Positions 16,848 through 25,184 of a stretch of 64,000 bases of DNA are shown one piece after another. The position numbers and the translations under genes are program-made. The DNA comes from Desulfobacterales bacterium (lineage in GTDB: Bacteria; Desulfobacterota; Desulfobacteria; Desulfobacterales; JAEINQ01). Under the pieces are notes generated by a model. It made no database searches. It was not told where the DNA came from and saw only the letters and a program-made list of their open reading frames with translations. Location of the stretch: positions 1-64,000 of the forward strand of contig JAEINQ010000001.1 in the NCBI GenBank assembly GCA_016342285.1, written 5' to 3'. Position 1 is the first letter of the stretch, and every line of letters begins with the position of its first letter.

Positions 16848-17909
16848 CTACACCATGGGGGAAGGAAAAAAGATCCGTTCGTAAAGGTTCAGTGCGTATC
16901 GGTCGGTGATGCTGGCGATCAGGTCGCAGACCACCCGTTTGCGGGGGTATTGACCGTGATTGCATCCCCCCATGTCCATCCGGTCCAGTTCGACCTGGAG
17001 GGCCTCGCCATTTTCCAGAAAATAGGTGTAGAGCTCGGACAGGATTTTTTTGGCCTTGACGAACTCCGCATGGACCCGGGGTGCCCGGTAGACGTTTTCA
17101 AAGAGGAACTTTCTCAGCACCGTCATGGCCTGGTATACCTCGTCGCTCATTTCCAGGACCAAGGCCCCGTCCCTGCACCGGCTGGTAAAAACCAGGTCGC
17201 GGACCATGGTGGTGGCCCGCTCCGAGTGGGTCCGTCCCAGAACTTGCGTACAGATTTCAGGCACCTGCCGGTCGGTCACCACCCCACTGCGGATGGCGTC
17301 GTCAAGATCGTGGTTGAGGTAGGCCATGATGTCCGCCACCCGGACCACCTGACCCTCCAGGGTCGAGGCCCGTTCGGCGGGATCTTCCGGAATGATTCGA
17401 CCGTACCCCTTGGAGTGCTTGAGGATGCCGTCACGAACCTCGTGGGTCAAATTGAGCCCCTGGCCGTTTTTTTCCAGCACGTCCACGATGCGAAGGCTCT
17501 GCTTGCGATGGGAAAAAGTCGGCGAAAAAATCTCCTGGAGCACCGTCTCCCCACCGTGGCCAAAGGGGGTGTGCCCCAAATCATGCCCCATGGCGATGGC
17601 CTCGGCCAGATCCTCGTTGAGCCGCATGGCCCGGGAAATGGTGCGGGCGATCTGGGCCACCTCCAGGGTGTGGGTCAGCCGGGTCCGGTACTGGTCGCCC
17701 ATGGGCGACAGAAAAACCTGGGTCTTGTATTTCATCCGCCGAAAGGCGTTGGAATACAAAATACGGTCCCGGTCACGCTGAAAGGCGGTTCTGATTTTCG
17801 AAGGGGGCTCTGCCTGGCGGCGGCCACGGGATTCACAGCTCAGGCAACCGTAAGGCGACATGAAGCCTTTTTCCCGCTCCTCAAAGGACTCTCGAATGCT
17901 GGTTGTCAT
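16848..17909 (-). CDS. dgt: Deoxyguanosinetriphosphate triphosphohydrolase-like protein
   Basis: The protein has 353 residues from ATG 17909 (MTTSIRESFEEREKGFMSPY), the usual start of this family; a longer frame to 17966 has no better ribosome site. It is an HD-domain enzyme that removes triphosphate from dNTPs. The motifs RTAFQRDRDRILYSNAFRR, TRLTHTLEVAQIARTI and GHDLGHTPFGHGGE contain the H...HD...D metal ligands. A later ADIMAYLNHDLDD completes the site. It belongs to the shorter dGTPase-like type. It heads the minus-strand group with two ykgJ genes. Confidence 0.93.
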   Translation of the reverse strand: MTTSIRESFEEREKGFMSPYGCLSCESRGRRQAEPPSKIRTAFQRDRDRILYSNAFRRMKYKTQVFLSPMGDQYRTRLTHTLEVAQIARTISRAMRLNEDLAEAIAMGHDLGHTPFGHGGETVLQEIFSPTFSHRKQSLRIVDVLEKNGQGLNLTHEVRDGILKHSKGYGRIIPEDPAERASTLEGQVVRVADIMAYLNHDLDDAIRSGVVTDRQVPEICTQVLGRTHSERATTMVRDLVFTSRCRDGALVLEMSDEVYQAMTVLRKFLFENVYRAPRVHAEFVKAKKILSELYTYFLENGEALQVELDRMDMGGCNHGQYPRKRVVCDLIASITDRYALNLYERIFFPSPMV

Positions 17910-17995
17910 GGGTGCAATTGTCTGGCGGTCACCGAAACAACGGTCCGCGAATATGGCGATTGACAAAAAGTTTTACTATTCACAACCCGAACCGC

Positions 17996-18025
17996 TTGTA
18001 AAGGAAATAGTTGACCTGCTATAAT
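17996..18025 (+). promoter_or_regulatory. Promoter upstream of the HsdR-N-like gene
   Basis: TTGTAA (17996-18001) and a perfect TATAAT (18020-18025) are 18 bp apart, about 80 bp before the GTG start at 18107. Confidence 0.6.
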
Positions 18026-18106
18026 CCGACGAAGTGGGTGATCCAGAATCAGTGCCAGGATACGCCTCGCCATGGGTGAAAACATGAAAGGGGAAAAGGG
18101 CTACCG

Positions 18107-18670
18107 GTGAACGACCATCATCTCACTTTCGGCACCTGCAGGGATTTTCTCACCGGCCGGATGATTGACGACACCCATGATGAACGCTACCGACAGAAGC
18201 TGGCCCGAAGACTGGTTGAAGGCTGCGGGTTTGCCAAAGAAGAGATTACGCCCCGCTACCGTTACCGCTTTGCCATTGAGGACCGATGCGCCGAAATCGG
18301 GGTGGACTTCGTCATCACCCTGGCCGAACGCATCTGCATGGCCGTTAAATACGCCCCCGGATCCCTGGTGACCCGTCACCAACCGGCCCTGGCAGCAGCA
18401 AGGGTGCTGGCCCCATACCAGATTCCGGTGGTGGTGGTCACCAACGGCGAAAACGCGGATGTGCTCCATGGAGACACCGGCCGGGTCGTTGCCACCGGGC
18501 TGGACGGCATCCCGTCCAGGACCGCTTTGGCCGACCTGGCCGCCAGGTCAGGCGTTGACCCCATCGACCCCCAAAGGATCATAATGGCCCATCGCATTCT
18601 CTACGCCTTTGAAATCCACGGCAGCTGCAATTGCGATGCAGACGCATGCGACGGGGCAAAAGGATCATGA
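18107..18670 (+). CDS. HsdR N-terminal-like (type I restriction R-subunit nuclease domain) protein
   Basis: The protein has 187 residues and starts at GTG 18107 with AAAGGGGAAAAGGG upstream. It resembles stand-alone HSDR_N_2 proteins (PF13588). An N-terminal GFAKEEITPRYRYRF is followed by EIGVDFVITLAERICMAVKY, where the D and the distal E/K residues fit a PD-(D/E)xK nuclease core, and by IPVVVVTNGENADVL. No hsdM, hsdS or helicase domain is nearby. It overlaps the deaminase gene by an ATGA. The nuclease assignment is family-based; activity is not shown. Confidence 0.75.
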   Translation: MNDHHLTFGTCRDFLTGRMIDDTHDERYRQKLARRLVEGCGFAKEEITPRYRYRFAIEDRCAEIGVDFVITLAERICMAVKYAPGSLVTRHQPALAAARVLAPYQIPVVVVTNGENADVLHGDTGRVVATGLDGIPSRTALADLAARSGVDPIDPQRIIMAHRILYAFEIHGSCNCDADACDGAKGS

Positions 18671-19170
18671 TGGACGACCGGTCATTCATGGAATTGGCCC
18701 TATCCCAGGCCCAAGCGGCGCTCGAAGCCGGCGAATTTCCCGTGGGCTGCGTGGCCGTGGCCGGCGGCCGGGTATTGGCGACGGGATCGCGCACCGGGAC
18801 GGCCGGAGGCGGCCGAAACGAAACCGATCACGCCGAAATGCTCGCCTTGCGGCAACTCGAACACATAGACCCCATCGCGCCCCCGTCCGAGATCGCCTTT
18901 TACTGTACCCTGGAGCCTTGCCTCATGTGCTTCGGCGGGATCCTGATCCGTGGCATCGGACGAATCGTCTATGCTTACGAGGACATCATGGGTGGGGGGG
19001 CTCAATGTGACCGCAGCCAATTGGCACCGCTGTACAGGGATCGAACCCTGGAAATCGTCTCCGGCGTGCTCCGGGCCCAAAGCCTGACACTGTTCAAGCT
19101 TTTTTTTCAAAACCCTGAAAACAGGTACTGGCATGACAGCCTTCTGGCCCGATACACGCTGGCCCAATAG
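18667..19170 (+). CDS. TadA-like nucleoside/tRNA adenosine deaminase
   Basis: The protein has 167 residues from ATG 18667 (MMDDRSFMELALSQAQ), which overlaps the previous stop (ATGA) and has AAGGA upstream. It is a zinc-dependent cytidine/deoxycytidylate deaminase-fold enzyme. The zinc motif HAEM (ETDHAEMLAL) and TLEPCLMCFGG provide His, catalytic Glu and two Cys. The order matches TadA (A34-to-I editing), but the spacing and C-terminal extension differ from typical TadA, so another base deaminase is possible. It is translationally coupled to the HsdR-N-like gene. Confidence 0.8.
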   Translation: MMDDRSFMELALSQAQAALEAGEFPVGCVAVAGGRVLATGSRTGTAGGGRNETDHAEMLALRQLEHIDPIAPPSEIAFYCTLEPCLMCFGGILIRGIGRIVYAYEDIMGGGAQCDRSQLAPLYRDRTLEIVSGVLRAQSLTLFKLFFQNPENRYWHDSLLARYTLAQ

Positions 19171-19330
19171 GGCCTTCTGGGCCGATTCACACCAAGCCTT
19201 GTCAATATGTTGTGGGGGTTCTCCCCCGGAGGCACAAAAAACGTCGATTCGACAGGGACTTTGTCCATAGAAACGTTTTTTGTATTGCATTTTTTGGTTG
19301 CATTACCTAACGTTATCTTATATGGGACAG

Positions 19331-19374
19331 TCCGGTTTTCCCGGTCCGATCAGCCCCGGAGCCGGAATTTTTTT
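19331..19374 (+). terminator. Terminator-like hairpin between the deaminase gene and infC
   Basis: Bases 19331-19337 pair with 19360-19366 (one wobble), with an inner CCGG/CCGG pair, followed by seven T (19368-19374). It may end the upstream transcript or act as an attenuator in the infC leader. A second hairpin (19387-19393 with 19398-19404) follows. An AT-rich candidate promoter lies at about 19290-19324 but is not clear. The rest of 19171-19481 shows no gene. Confidence 0.5.
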
Positions 19375-19481
19375 ATGGTAGGCCAACCACGCCATGGGGC
19401 GTGGCATTGGAAAGGGCGACAGTATCCGCCACACAGACGGAACCGTTTTCCGGCAGTGGCAGCAGAAAAGGAGGTGCGGGC

Positions 19482-20027
19482 ATAGCTATACCCAGAAGAC
19501 CAAACCGGCCGGTGCGATCCGACCAAATCAACATCAACCGTGATATCCGGGCCAAGGAAGTTCGCGTCATTGATCCCGAGGGCGAGCAGGTCGGCGTTAT
19601 GCCGACCTACAAGGCCCTGGCCACGGCTGGAGATTTCGGGCTCGATCTGGTGGAAATCTCCCCCAATGCAAACCCGCCGGTTTGCAAGATCATGGACTAC
19701 GGCCGGTACAAATACGAGCAGACCAAAAAGAAACAGGAAGCCAAGAAGAAACAAAGCACGTTCCAGGTCAAGGAGATCAAGGTCAGGCCCAAGACAGGGG
19801 AACATGACCTTCAGACCAAACTCGGTCATATCCGGAAATTTATCGAGAAGAATGACAAGGTCAAGGTCACCGTCATGTTCCGTGGCCGGGAGATCACGCT
19901 CTCCCAGCTTGGCCGAAGCCTTCTTGAACGGATCGCCAACGAGGCCAGTGATGTTGCCGTGGTGGAACAGATGCCCAAATTCGAGGGTCGCACCATGATG
20001 ATGATCCTGACGCCCAAGACCTCCTGA
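19482..20027 (+). CDS. infC: Translation initiation factor IF-3 (AUA start codon)
   Basis: The protein has 181 residues. It prevents 50S joining and proofreads initiator tRNA on the 30S subunit. The family sequence RSDQININRDIRAKEVRVID, then VGVMPTYKALATAG and VKVTVMFRGREI, is clear. The best Shine-Dalgarno in the region (AAGGAGGT, 19468-19475) lies 6 nt before ATA at 19482. The frame upstream has no family similarity and its ATG is 27 codons too early. Rare start codons (AUU, AUC, AUA) are a known IF-3 autoregulation device, and AUA fits this. It heads infC-rpmI-rplT-pheST. Confidence 0.93.
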   Translation: MAIPRRPNRPVRSDQININRDIRAKEVRVIDPEGEQVGVMPTYKALATAGDFGLDLVEISPNANPPVCKIMDYGRYKYEQTKKKQEAKKKQSTFQVKEIKVRPKTGEHDLQTKLGHIRKFIEKNDKVKVTVMFRGREITLSQLGRSLLERIANEASDVAVVEQMPKFEGRTMMMILTPKTS

Positions 20028-20098
20028 CCGGTGTCGGTTCCGGCTTACAGGGTCCGCCCGTTATCCGGTTCTCCCGGAAGGCTGCCCGCATAACAGAC

Positions 20099-20143
20099 TT
20101 GACATATCGTGGCGCGAGCTGTTGTAATAGTCGGCTCGCGCCA
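20099..20143 (+). promoter_or_regulatory. Internal promoter of rpmI-rplT-pheST with overlapping palindrome
   Basis: TTGACA (20099-20104) and TGTAAT (20123-20128) are 18 bp apart. A 10-bp inverted repeat, 20110-20119 with 20134-20143, flanks the -10 box, so it can be an operator or form a hairpin near the transcript start. The following 136 nt to rpmI contain several GC hairpins (for example CCGGG/CCCGG at about 20212-20227), as expected for an L20-responsive leader. Confidence 0.6.
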
Positions 20144-20279
20144 TATGTGTTTGCAATTGACCGCAATTCCAGCGCCGATGCATCCATGCCTGCGGCATGC
20201 CATGGAATGCCGGGTGTCATCCCGGCCTATGGATCACCGGCTGCCGGGTATGCATACATTAACCAAGGAGACATCGAAA

Positions 20280-20477
20280 ATGCCGAAAATTAAAACCAAC
20301 CGGGCTGCCGCCAAGCGATTCAAGCGGACAGGAACGGGCAAATTCACCTTTTCAAAGGCCAACGGAAGCCATATCCTGACCAAGAAGAGCCGCAAGCGCA
20401 AACGGTCGCTTCGCCAAGGCCAAATCATTGACAAGACCAACGTCAGAGAAGTCCGGCTGCTGTTGCCCAACGGGTAG
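20280..20477 (+). CDS. rpmI: 50S ribosomal protein L35
   Basis: The protein has 65 residues from ATG 20280, with AAGGAG 10 nt upstream. MPKIKTNRAAAKRFKRTGTG and SHILTKKSRKRKRSL are hallmarks of bL35. It lies 42 nt before rplT in the conserved infC-rpmI-rplT order, which is commonly controlled by L20 binding to the rpmI leader. The longer open frame beginning at 20109 covers untranslated leader. Confidence 0.97.
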   Translation: MPKIKTNRAAAKRFKRTGTGKFTFSKANGSHILTKKSRKRKRSLRQGQIIDKTNVREVRLLLPNG

Positions 20478-20519
20478 TCGGCCGGCGGCCGCGCCCATGC
20501 CGGATACAAGGAGAAAACC

Positions 20520-20870
20520 ATGCGTGTAAAAAGAGGATTCAAAGCAAGACAACGAAGGAAAAAGCTGCTGAAGCTGGCCAAAGGGTTTCGTGGCGGACGC
20601 AGCAAGCTGTTTCGAACCGTGGCCGATTCCGTAGACAAGGCCCTGAATTATGCTTACCGGGATCGCCGTGTCCGCAAACGGGATTTCAGGCGGTTGTGGA
20701 TCGCCCGCATCAACGCCGGTGCCCGAATGAACGATCTGAGCTACAGCAAGCTGATGCACGGGCTGAAACTGGCCGGTGTGGGACTGGACCGCAAGGTGCT
20801 GGCTGAAATGGCTGTCTCCGATCCTGCCGGATTTACCCAGATCGCCCAACTGGCCTCCCAGCAGCTATAG
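20520..20870 (+). CDS. rplT: 50S ribosomal protein L20
   Basis: The protein has 116 residues. [20 protein letters not shown] and [20 protein letters not shown] are typical of bL20, an early assembly protein of the large subunit that represses its own operon in many bacteria. AAGGAGA precedes the ATG by 5 nt. It is followed 15 nt later by pheS. Confidence 0.98.
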   Translation: MRVKRGFKARQRRKKLLKLAKGFRGGRSKLFRTVADSVDKALNYAYRDRRVRKRDFRRLWIARINAGARMNDLSYSKLMHGLKLAGVGLDRKVLAEMAVSDPAGFTQIAQLASQQL

Positions 20871-20885
20871 CCGAAGCGTACCCCC

Positions 20886-21959
20886 ATGGCCGCCTCCCAG
20901 CGGGCGGCCATGGCCACCCGTCACCCGCCACGCCCCAAAGACAGAGCCCGAATCGTGGAAAATACCATCGCGCAAATTGAACAGGAGGCCGAACAAGCCC
21001 TTGCCGCCGCCTCCCGGAGCGAACAGGTCCGGGAGATTTCGGTCCGCTACCTGGGCCGCAAAGGCCTGGTGACGCAGCTCCTGCGGAAAATTTCGACATT
21101 GCCGATCCAGGACAGACCCCGGGCCGGCCAGCTCGTCAACCATGCCAAAATTCGCATGGAAGGCCGGATCGAGAAGACCCTGGAACGGATCCAGCACCAG
21201 GTGGCCGACGATGATCGCATCGACGTCTCCCTGCCCGGCCGACCTGCGGGCCTCGGCACCTTGCATCCCATCACCCAGATCACCGACGCCATCTGCAATA
21301 TTTTCCGGAAAATGGGGTTTGCCATCGCCGAGGGGCCGGAAATCGAAACCGACTATTACAATTTCGAAGCCCTGAACATTCCCAAAAACCATCCGGCCCG
21401 GGACATGCAGGACACCTTCTATATCTCTCCCAATGTGGTGCTGCGGACCCATACCTCACCCACCCAGCCCAGGGTCATGGAAAAACGCCGCCCTCCGGTG
21501 CGCATCATTGCCCCGGGCAAGGTCTACCGCTGCGATTCGGACCTGACCCATACCCCCATGTTTCACCAGGTGGAGGGGCTGCTGGTGGACGAACAGGTCT
21601 CTTTCGGCGACCTGAAGGGGATATTGACGGCCTTTGTCCATGACATGTTTGACGCCCGGACCAGCCTGCGGTTCCGACCCAGCTTCTTTCCCTTTACCGA
21701 GCCCAGCGCCGAAGTGGACATTCTCTGCGTCATGTGCCGCGGCAAGGGATGCCGGGTCTGCTCCCAGACCGGGTGGCTGGAGGTGCTCGGCTCGGGAATG
21801 GTGCACCCGGCGGTCTTTGAAAATGTCGGTTACGACACCGAGCGGTATTCGGGCTTTGCCTTCGGCATGGGGGTGGAACGGATTGCCATGCTCAAGTACG
21901 GCATCGACGACATCCGAAAATTTTTCGAAAACGATTTGCGGTTTTTGGGGCAGTTTTAA
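20886..21959 (+). CDS. pheS: Phenylalanine-tRNA ligase alpha subunit
   Basis: The protein is up to 357 residues. It is the catalytic class II synthetase subunit that charges tRNA-Phe. Class II motif 2 is in the region RIIAPGKVYRCDSDLTHTPM and motif 3 in FAFGMGVERIAMLKYG; the Phe-binding region is FRPSFFPFTEPSAEVDI. The start is uncertain. ATG 20886 has no clear ribosome site, and family alignments would also fit the GTG at 20955 (VENTIAQIEQEAEQAL). The C-terminal region has an unusual Cys set (CVMCRGKGCRVCSQTG) seen in some PheS proteins. It is followed by pheT after 1 nt. Confidence 0.96.
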   Translation: MAASQRAAMATRHPPRPKDRARIVENTIAQIEQEAEQALAAASRSEQVREISVRYLGRKGLVTQLLRKISTLPIQDRPRAGQLVNHAKIRMEGRIEKTLERIQHQVADDDRIDVSLPGRPAGLGTLHPITQITDAICNIFRKMGFAIAEGPEIETDYYNFEALNIPKNHPARDMQDTFYISPNVVLRTHTSPTQPRVMEKRRPPVRIIAPGKVYRCDSDLTHTPMFHQVEGLLVDEQVSFGDLKGILTAFVHDMFDARTSLRFRPSFFPFTEPSAEVDILCVMCRGKGCRVCSQTGWLEVLGSGMVHPAVFENVGYDTERYSGFAFGMGVERIAMLKYGIDDIRKFFENDLRFLGQF

Positions 21960-21960
21960 C

Positions 21961-24378
21961 ATGATAGTCAGTCTGAGCTGGTTAAGAGAGTATGTTTCCG
22001 TGGACCTGGCCCCGGATGCCATCGCCGAGGCCCTGACCATGGCGGGCCTGGAGGTGGAGGCAATCTGGGACCGTTTTGCCTTCCTGGAGAGCGTCCGCGT
22101 CGGTCGCATCCAGGCCGTTACCCCCCACCCCAACGCCGACCGGCTCCGCTTGTGCCGGGTAGATATCGGCGAGCGGACCCTCACCGTGGTCTGCGGTGCC
22201 CCCAACGCCGCCGAGGGGATGCTGGTGCCCTGCGCCCTTCCCGGGACCCGGATGCCCGACGGAAAAACGCTCCGGACCGGAGAAATCCGTGGGCAAGACA
22301 GCCAGGGCATGCTTTGCAGCGAGGCCGAACTGGGCCTGGGCATGGACCGAAGCGGCCTCATGGCCCTGACGGCCGACCTGGCGGTGGGTCAGGCCCTGAA
22401 TCAGGCCTTGGGCCTGAACGATACGGTGATGGAGATCGGTCTGACCCCAAACCGATCCGACTGCTTGAGCATTCTTGGCGTGGCCCGGGAAATTGCCGCT
22501 GCTGTCGGAACCCGAATCCGTTATCCGGAAATCGAGTTGCCCCGGGGAACCGGCGGCATTGAGCAAATGACGTCAGTGACCCTTTGCGATCCCGACCTTT
22601 GCCCCCGCTACGCAGCCCGCCTGGTCGTTGACATTGCCGTCGGCCCGTCCCCTTTCTGGCTTCAAGACCGGCTGGTCTCCGTGGGACTCAAGCCCATCAG
22701 CAATGTGGTGGACATCACCAATTTCGTCATGATGGAGTTGGGTCAGCCGCTGCACGCCTTTGACTTCGACCGCCTGGAAGAAAACCGCATCGTGGTCCGA
22801 GCGGCTGCAGACGGGGAGCCTTTCACGACCCTGGACGAAAAGCCGCGGACCCTGGAAGCCGGCATGTGCATGATCTGTGACGGCAAAAAGCCGGTGGCCG
22901 TGGGGGGGGTCATGGGCGGACTCAACTCGGAGATCGCCGACGACACCCGCCGGGTGCTCATCGAAAGCGCCTGTTTCAACCCGGTCAGCGTTCGAAAGAC
23001 CGCCAAGGCGCTGGGGCTGGCTACCGATGCCTCCCACCGGTTTGAGCGTGGCGCCGACCCCCATGGAACGGTGAACGCCCTCAATCGGGCCGCCCAACTC
23101 ATGGTGGCGATCTGCGGTGGCACCCTGGTTTCCGGCGTCATCGACGCTCACCCCAGGCCGGCTGAACAAAAGGTCATCTCCATGAGCGCCGCGACCGTCA
23201 ACCGACGGCTGGGCACCGACCTGAGCGTTGCGGACATGGCCCGGTATCTGTCATCCGTCGAATTTTCTGTCGACACCATCGACGCGGACCGATTGGCGGT
23301 GACGCCCCCGTCGTTTCGGGTCGATGTCAGCCGGTGGGAAGACTTGAGTGAAGAGATCGCCCGGCTGTACGGCTACAACAACATCGCCGTCTCTTTTCCC
23401 CGAATGACCGCCGAGGCCGGCGGGTCCGTCGCTGCCCTGGACCTGCGCCACCAGATCAAGACCTTGATGACCGGCATGGGATTCAGCGAAGTGATCAACT
23501 ACAGTTTCATTCACGGCGATTCAGCGGACCGGCTCGACCTGAAGGCGGAGGATCCCAGGCGAAAAGGCGTTGCCATTGTCAATCCCATCAGCGAAGACCA
23601 GGCGGTCATGCGACCCACCCTGATTGCCGGCATGCTCCAGACCGCGGTCCACAATCTGGCCATGCAAAACCGCAACCTTCGGCTCTTTGAGATCGGCCAT
23701 GTTTTTTTCGACATGGATGACCCGGACAGCCTCCCCCATGAGCAGGAACGGTTTGCCGCCTTGTGGACCGGCGCGCGCGCGGCCGGACACTGGCAGCAAA
23801 AAGAAATCCCTTGCGATTTCTATGACCTCAAGGGGGGGATAGAGGCCCTTTTGGAACGGTTGGGGCTGGAACGGCCAACCTTTACCGCCATACCGGCCGA
23901 TGATTGCACCATGACACGCCCCGGCCACAGCGCCCGTCTGATCGCAGGCGGAAGGGAACTGGGATGGGTGGGGGAAGTCTCTTCTGCGACCCGCGCCGCC
24001 TACGACCTGAAACAAGAGGCCTTCGTGTTTGAAATCGATATGCAGGCCCTGGCCGAATCGCTGCCCGACACTGCAACGGCTCGTCCCGTTCCCAGGTATC
24101 CGGCCACCAGCCGCGACGTGACCCTGATCGTGGCTGACACCGTGGAGGCCATGGGTATCCTCGACAGTGCCGCCCGAAACGACCACCCTTTGGTGGAACG
24201 GCTTCACCTGCTCGACGTATATGCCGGTGAGCCGATTGCCCAAGGCAAAAAAAGCGTCACCTTCAGGATCGTTTATCGATCCGCTGAACAGACCCTAGAA
24301 GACGACACCGTCAATCCTGTTCACCAGGGGATAACAGACCGGCTGATTCACGAATTCAACGCCGACCTGCCGACCTGA
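21961..24378 (+). CDS. pheT: Phenylalanine-tRNA ligase beta subunit
   Basis: The protein has 805 residues, the usual length, from ATG 21961 (MIVSLSWLREYVSVDLAP). Domains in order: the N-terminal B1 region, a tRNA-binding EMAP-like domain (VGRIQAVTPHPNADRLRLC, residues about 44-62), B3/B4 editing and core domains (NRSDCLSILGVAREIAAAVG), B5 (about 410-470), and a C-terminal anticodon-binding ferredoxin-like domain (RYPATSRDVTLIVADTV). The open frame reaches upstream into pheS, but the ATG one nt after the pheS stop is clearly the start. Confidence 0.98.
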   Translation: MIVSLSWLREYVSVDLAPDAIAEALTMAGLEVEAIWDRFAFLESVRVGRIQAVTPHPNADRLRLCRVDIGERTLTVVCGAPNAAEGMLVPCALPGTRMPDGKTLRTGEIRGQDSQGMLCSEAELGLGMDRSGLMALTADLAVGQALNQALGLNDTVMEIGLTPNRSDCLSILGVAREIAAAVGTRIRYPEIELPRGTGGIEQMTSVTLCDPDLCPRYAARLVVDIAVGPSPFWLQDRLVSVGLKPISNVVDITNFVMMELGQPLHAFDFDRLEENRIVVRAAADGEPFTTLDEKPRTLEAGMCMICDGKKPVAVGGVMGGLNSEIADDTRRVLIESACFNPVSVRKTAKALGLATDASHRFERGADPHGTVNALNRAAQLMVAICGGTLVSGVIDAHPRPAEQKVISMSAATVNRRLGTDLSVADMARYLSSVEFSVDTIDADRLAVTPPSFRVDVSRWEDLSEEIARLYGYNNIAVSFPRMTAEAGGSVAALDLRHQIKTLMTGMGFSEVINYSFIHGDSADRLDLKAEDPRRKGVAIVNPISEDQAVMRPTLIAGMLQTAVHNLAMQNRNLRLFEIGHVFFDMDDPDSLPHEQERFAALWTGARAAGHWQQKEIPCDFYDLKGGIEALLERLGLERPTFTAIPADDCTMTRPGHSARLIAGGRELGWVGEVSSATRAAYDLKQEAFVFEIDMQALAESLPDTATARPVPRYPATSRDVTLIVADTVEAMGILDSAARNDHPLVERLHLLDVYAGEPIAQGKKSVTFRIVYRSAEQTLEDDTVNPVHQGITDRLIHEFNADLPT

Positions 24379-24405
24379 TGTTCTTGATTCCCCGGAGCCT
24401 TCGAT

Positions 24406-24789
24406 ATGCCCGAGGAGAGATTCGAAACCAGCCACCTGCCGGACAAACTCTACTTCCGGGTCAAGGAAGTCAGTACTCTGGCTGATGTCCCCCCCTACGT
24501 GCTGAGATTCTGGGAAACCGAGTTTTCCCGGATCCGCCCCAAGCGGACCGCTTCCGGTCAACGCCTATACCGGCGCAAGGACGTTGAACTGATCCTTCAC
24601 ATTCGCCACCTGCTCTACAAAAAAAAATTTACCATCGAGGGTGCGCGGCGGTACCTGGCCGCCGGTGACCCGGAAACGTCCGTCCAGGTTGATCGCAAAG
24701 CCCTGGCAGACATTGAATCCGGCCTGCGCGACCTTCTCCGCCAGCTCGACTCCCCAGCCACCGCAGGGCCGGACAATCCCAATCCCTGA
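24406..24789 (+). CDS. MerR-family transcriptional regulator
   Basis: The protein has 127 residues. The winged-helix MerR DNA-binding domain begins at about residue 15: YFRVKEVSTLADVPPYVLRF, WETEFSRIRPKRTASGQRLY, RRKDVELILHIRHLLY. The C-terminal part is short and Asp/Glu-rich with no Cys or drug-binding domain. MerR-like genes of this type are often found after pheT-ihfA; ihfA is absent here. It lies 27 nt after pheT, likely in the same transcript. Its target is unknown. Confidence 0.88.
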   Translation: MPEERFETSHLPDKLYFRVKEVSTLADVPPYVLRFWETEFSRIRPKRTASGQRLYRRKDVELILHIRHLLYKKKFTIEGARRYLAAGDPETSVQVDRKALADIESGLRDLLRQLDSPATAGPDNPNP

Positions 24790-24855
24790 CGCCGGCTACC
24801 CTGTCAATCCCAAAACCGGCGACAGGCCCAAGGAATCTTCTTTTCGTAATACCTG

Positions 24856-24884
24856 TTGACAACGGAACAATTTTGTCCTAATTA
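24856..24884 (+). promoter_or_regulatory. Promoter of tRNA-Gly(CCC)
   Basis: TTGACA (24856-24861) and TAATTA (24879-24884) are 17 bp apart, and the tRNA begins 14 nt after the -10 box, consistent with a dedicated stable-RNA promoter. Confidence 0.75.
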
Positions 24885-24898
24885 CTGTTTTCTGGTTA

Positions 24899-24974
24899 GC
24901 GGGCATAGCTCAGTTGGTAGAGTACAAGCTTCCCAAGCTTGGTGTCGCGAGTTCGAATCTCGTTGCCCGCTCCA
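24899..24974 (+). tRNA. tRNA-Gly (anticodon CCC)
   Basis: A 76-nt cloverleaf. The acceptor GCGGGCA pairs with TGCCCGC, the D-arm is GCTCAGTTGGTAGAGT, the anticodon stem CAAGC/GCTTG has loop TTCCCAA, and the T-arm is GCGAG-TTCGAAT-CTCGT. CCA is encoded (24972-24974). The anticodon CCC reads GGG codons. Confidence 0.96.
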
Positions 24975-25138
24975 TCAGGTCCGCCTTTTTTCATTGAGGG
25001 CTGGCAAAGGGTGCCCCCTTTTGCCCATGTGTGGTTTGGAGTTAATTTCTACTTTATGGTATTTTCATGAACAGATAAAGTTCTCACTACACAGCCAGGG
25101 GGGTTATCCGAAAGGCCAATCCCTAAAATGAAAGAAAG

Positions 25139-25157
25139 CGGGCATATGCCCGTTTTT
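25139..25157 (+). terminator. Terminator between tRNA-Gly and rimP
   Basis: The palindrome CGGGCATATGCCCG (25139-25152) is followed by five T. The stretch 24975-25138 shows no other feature. Confidence 0.65.
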
Positions 25158-25184
25158 GTATTTTAAAGAGAGAGCAGCAACCCG

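Noticed and set aside
18107..18670. Type I restriction-modification system
   Set aside because: Only an HsdR N-terminal-like protein is present; no hsdM, hsdS or helicase part is nearby.
21634..21960. PheT start within pheS
   Set aside because: The ATG at 21961 matches the family N-terminus; the upstream frame is an overlap artefact.
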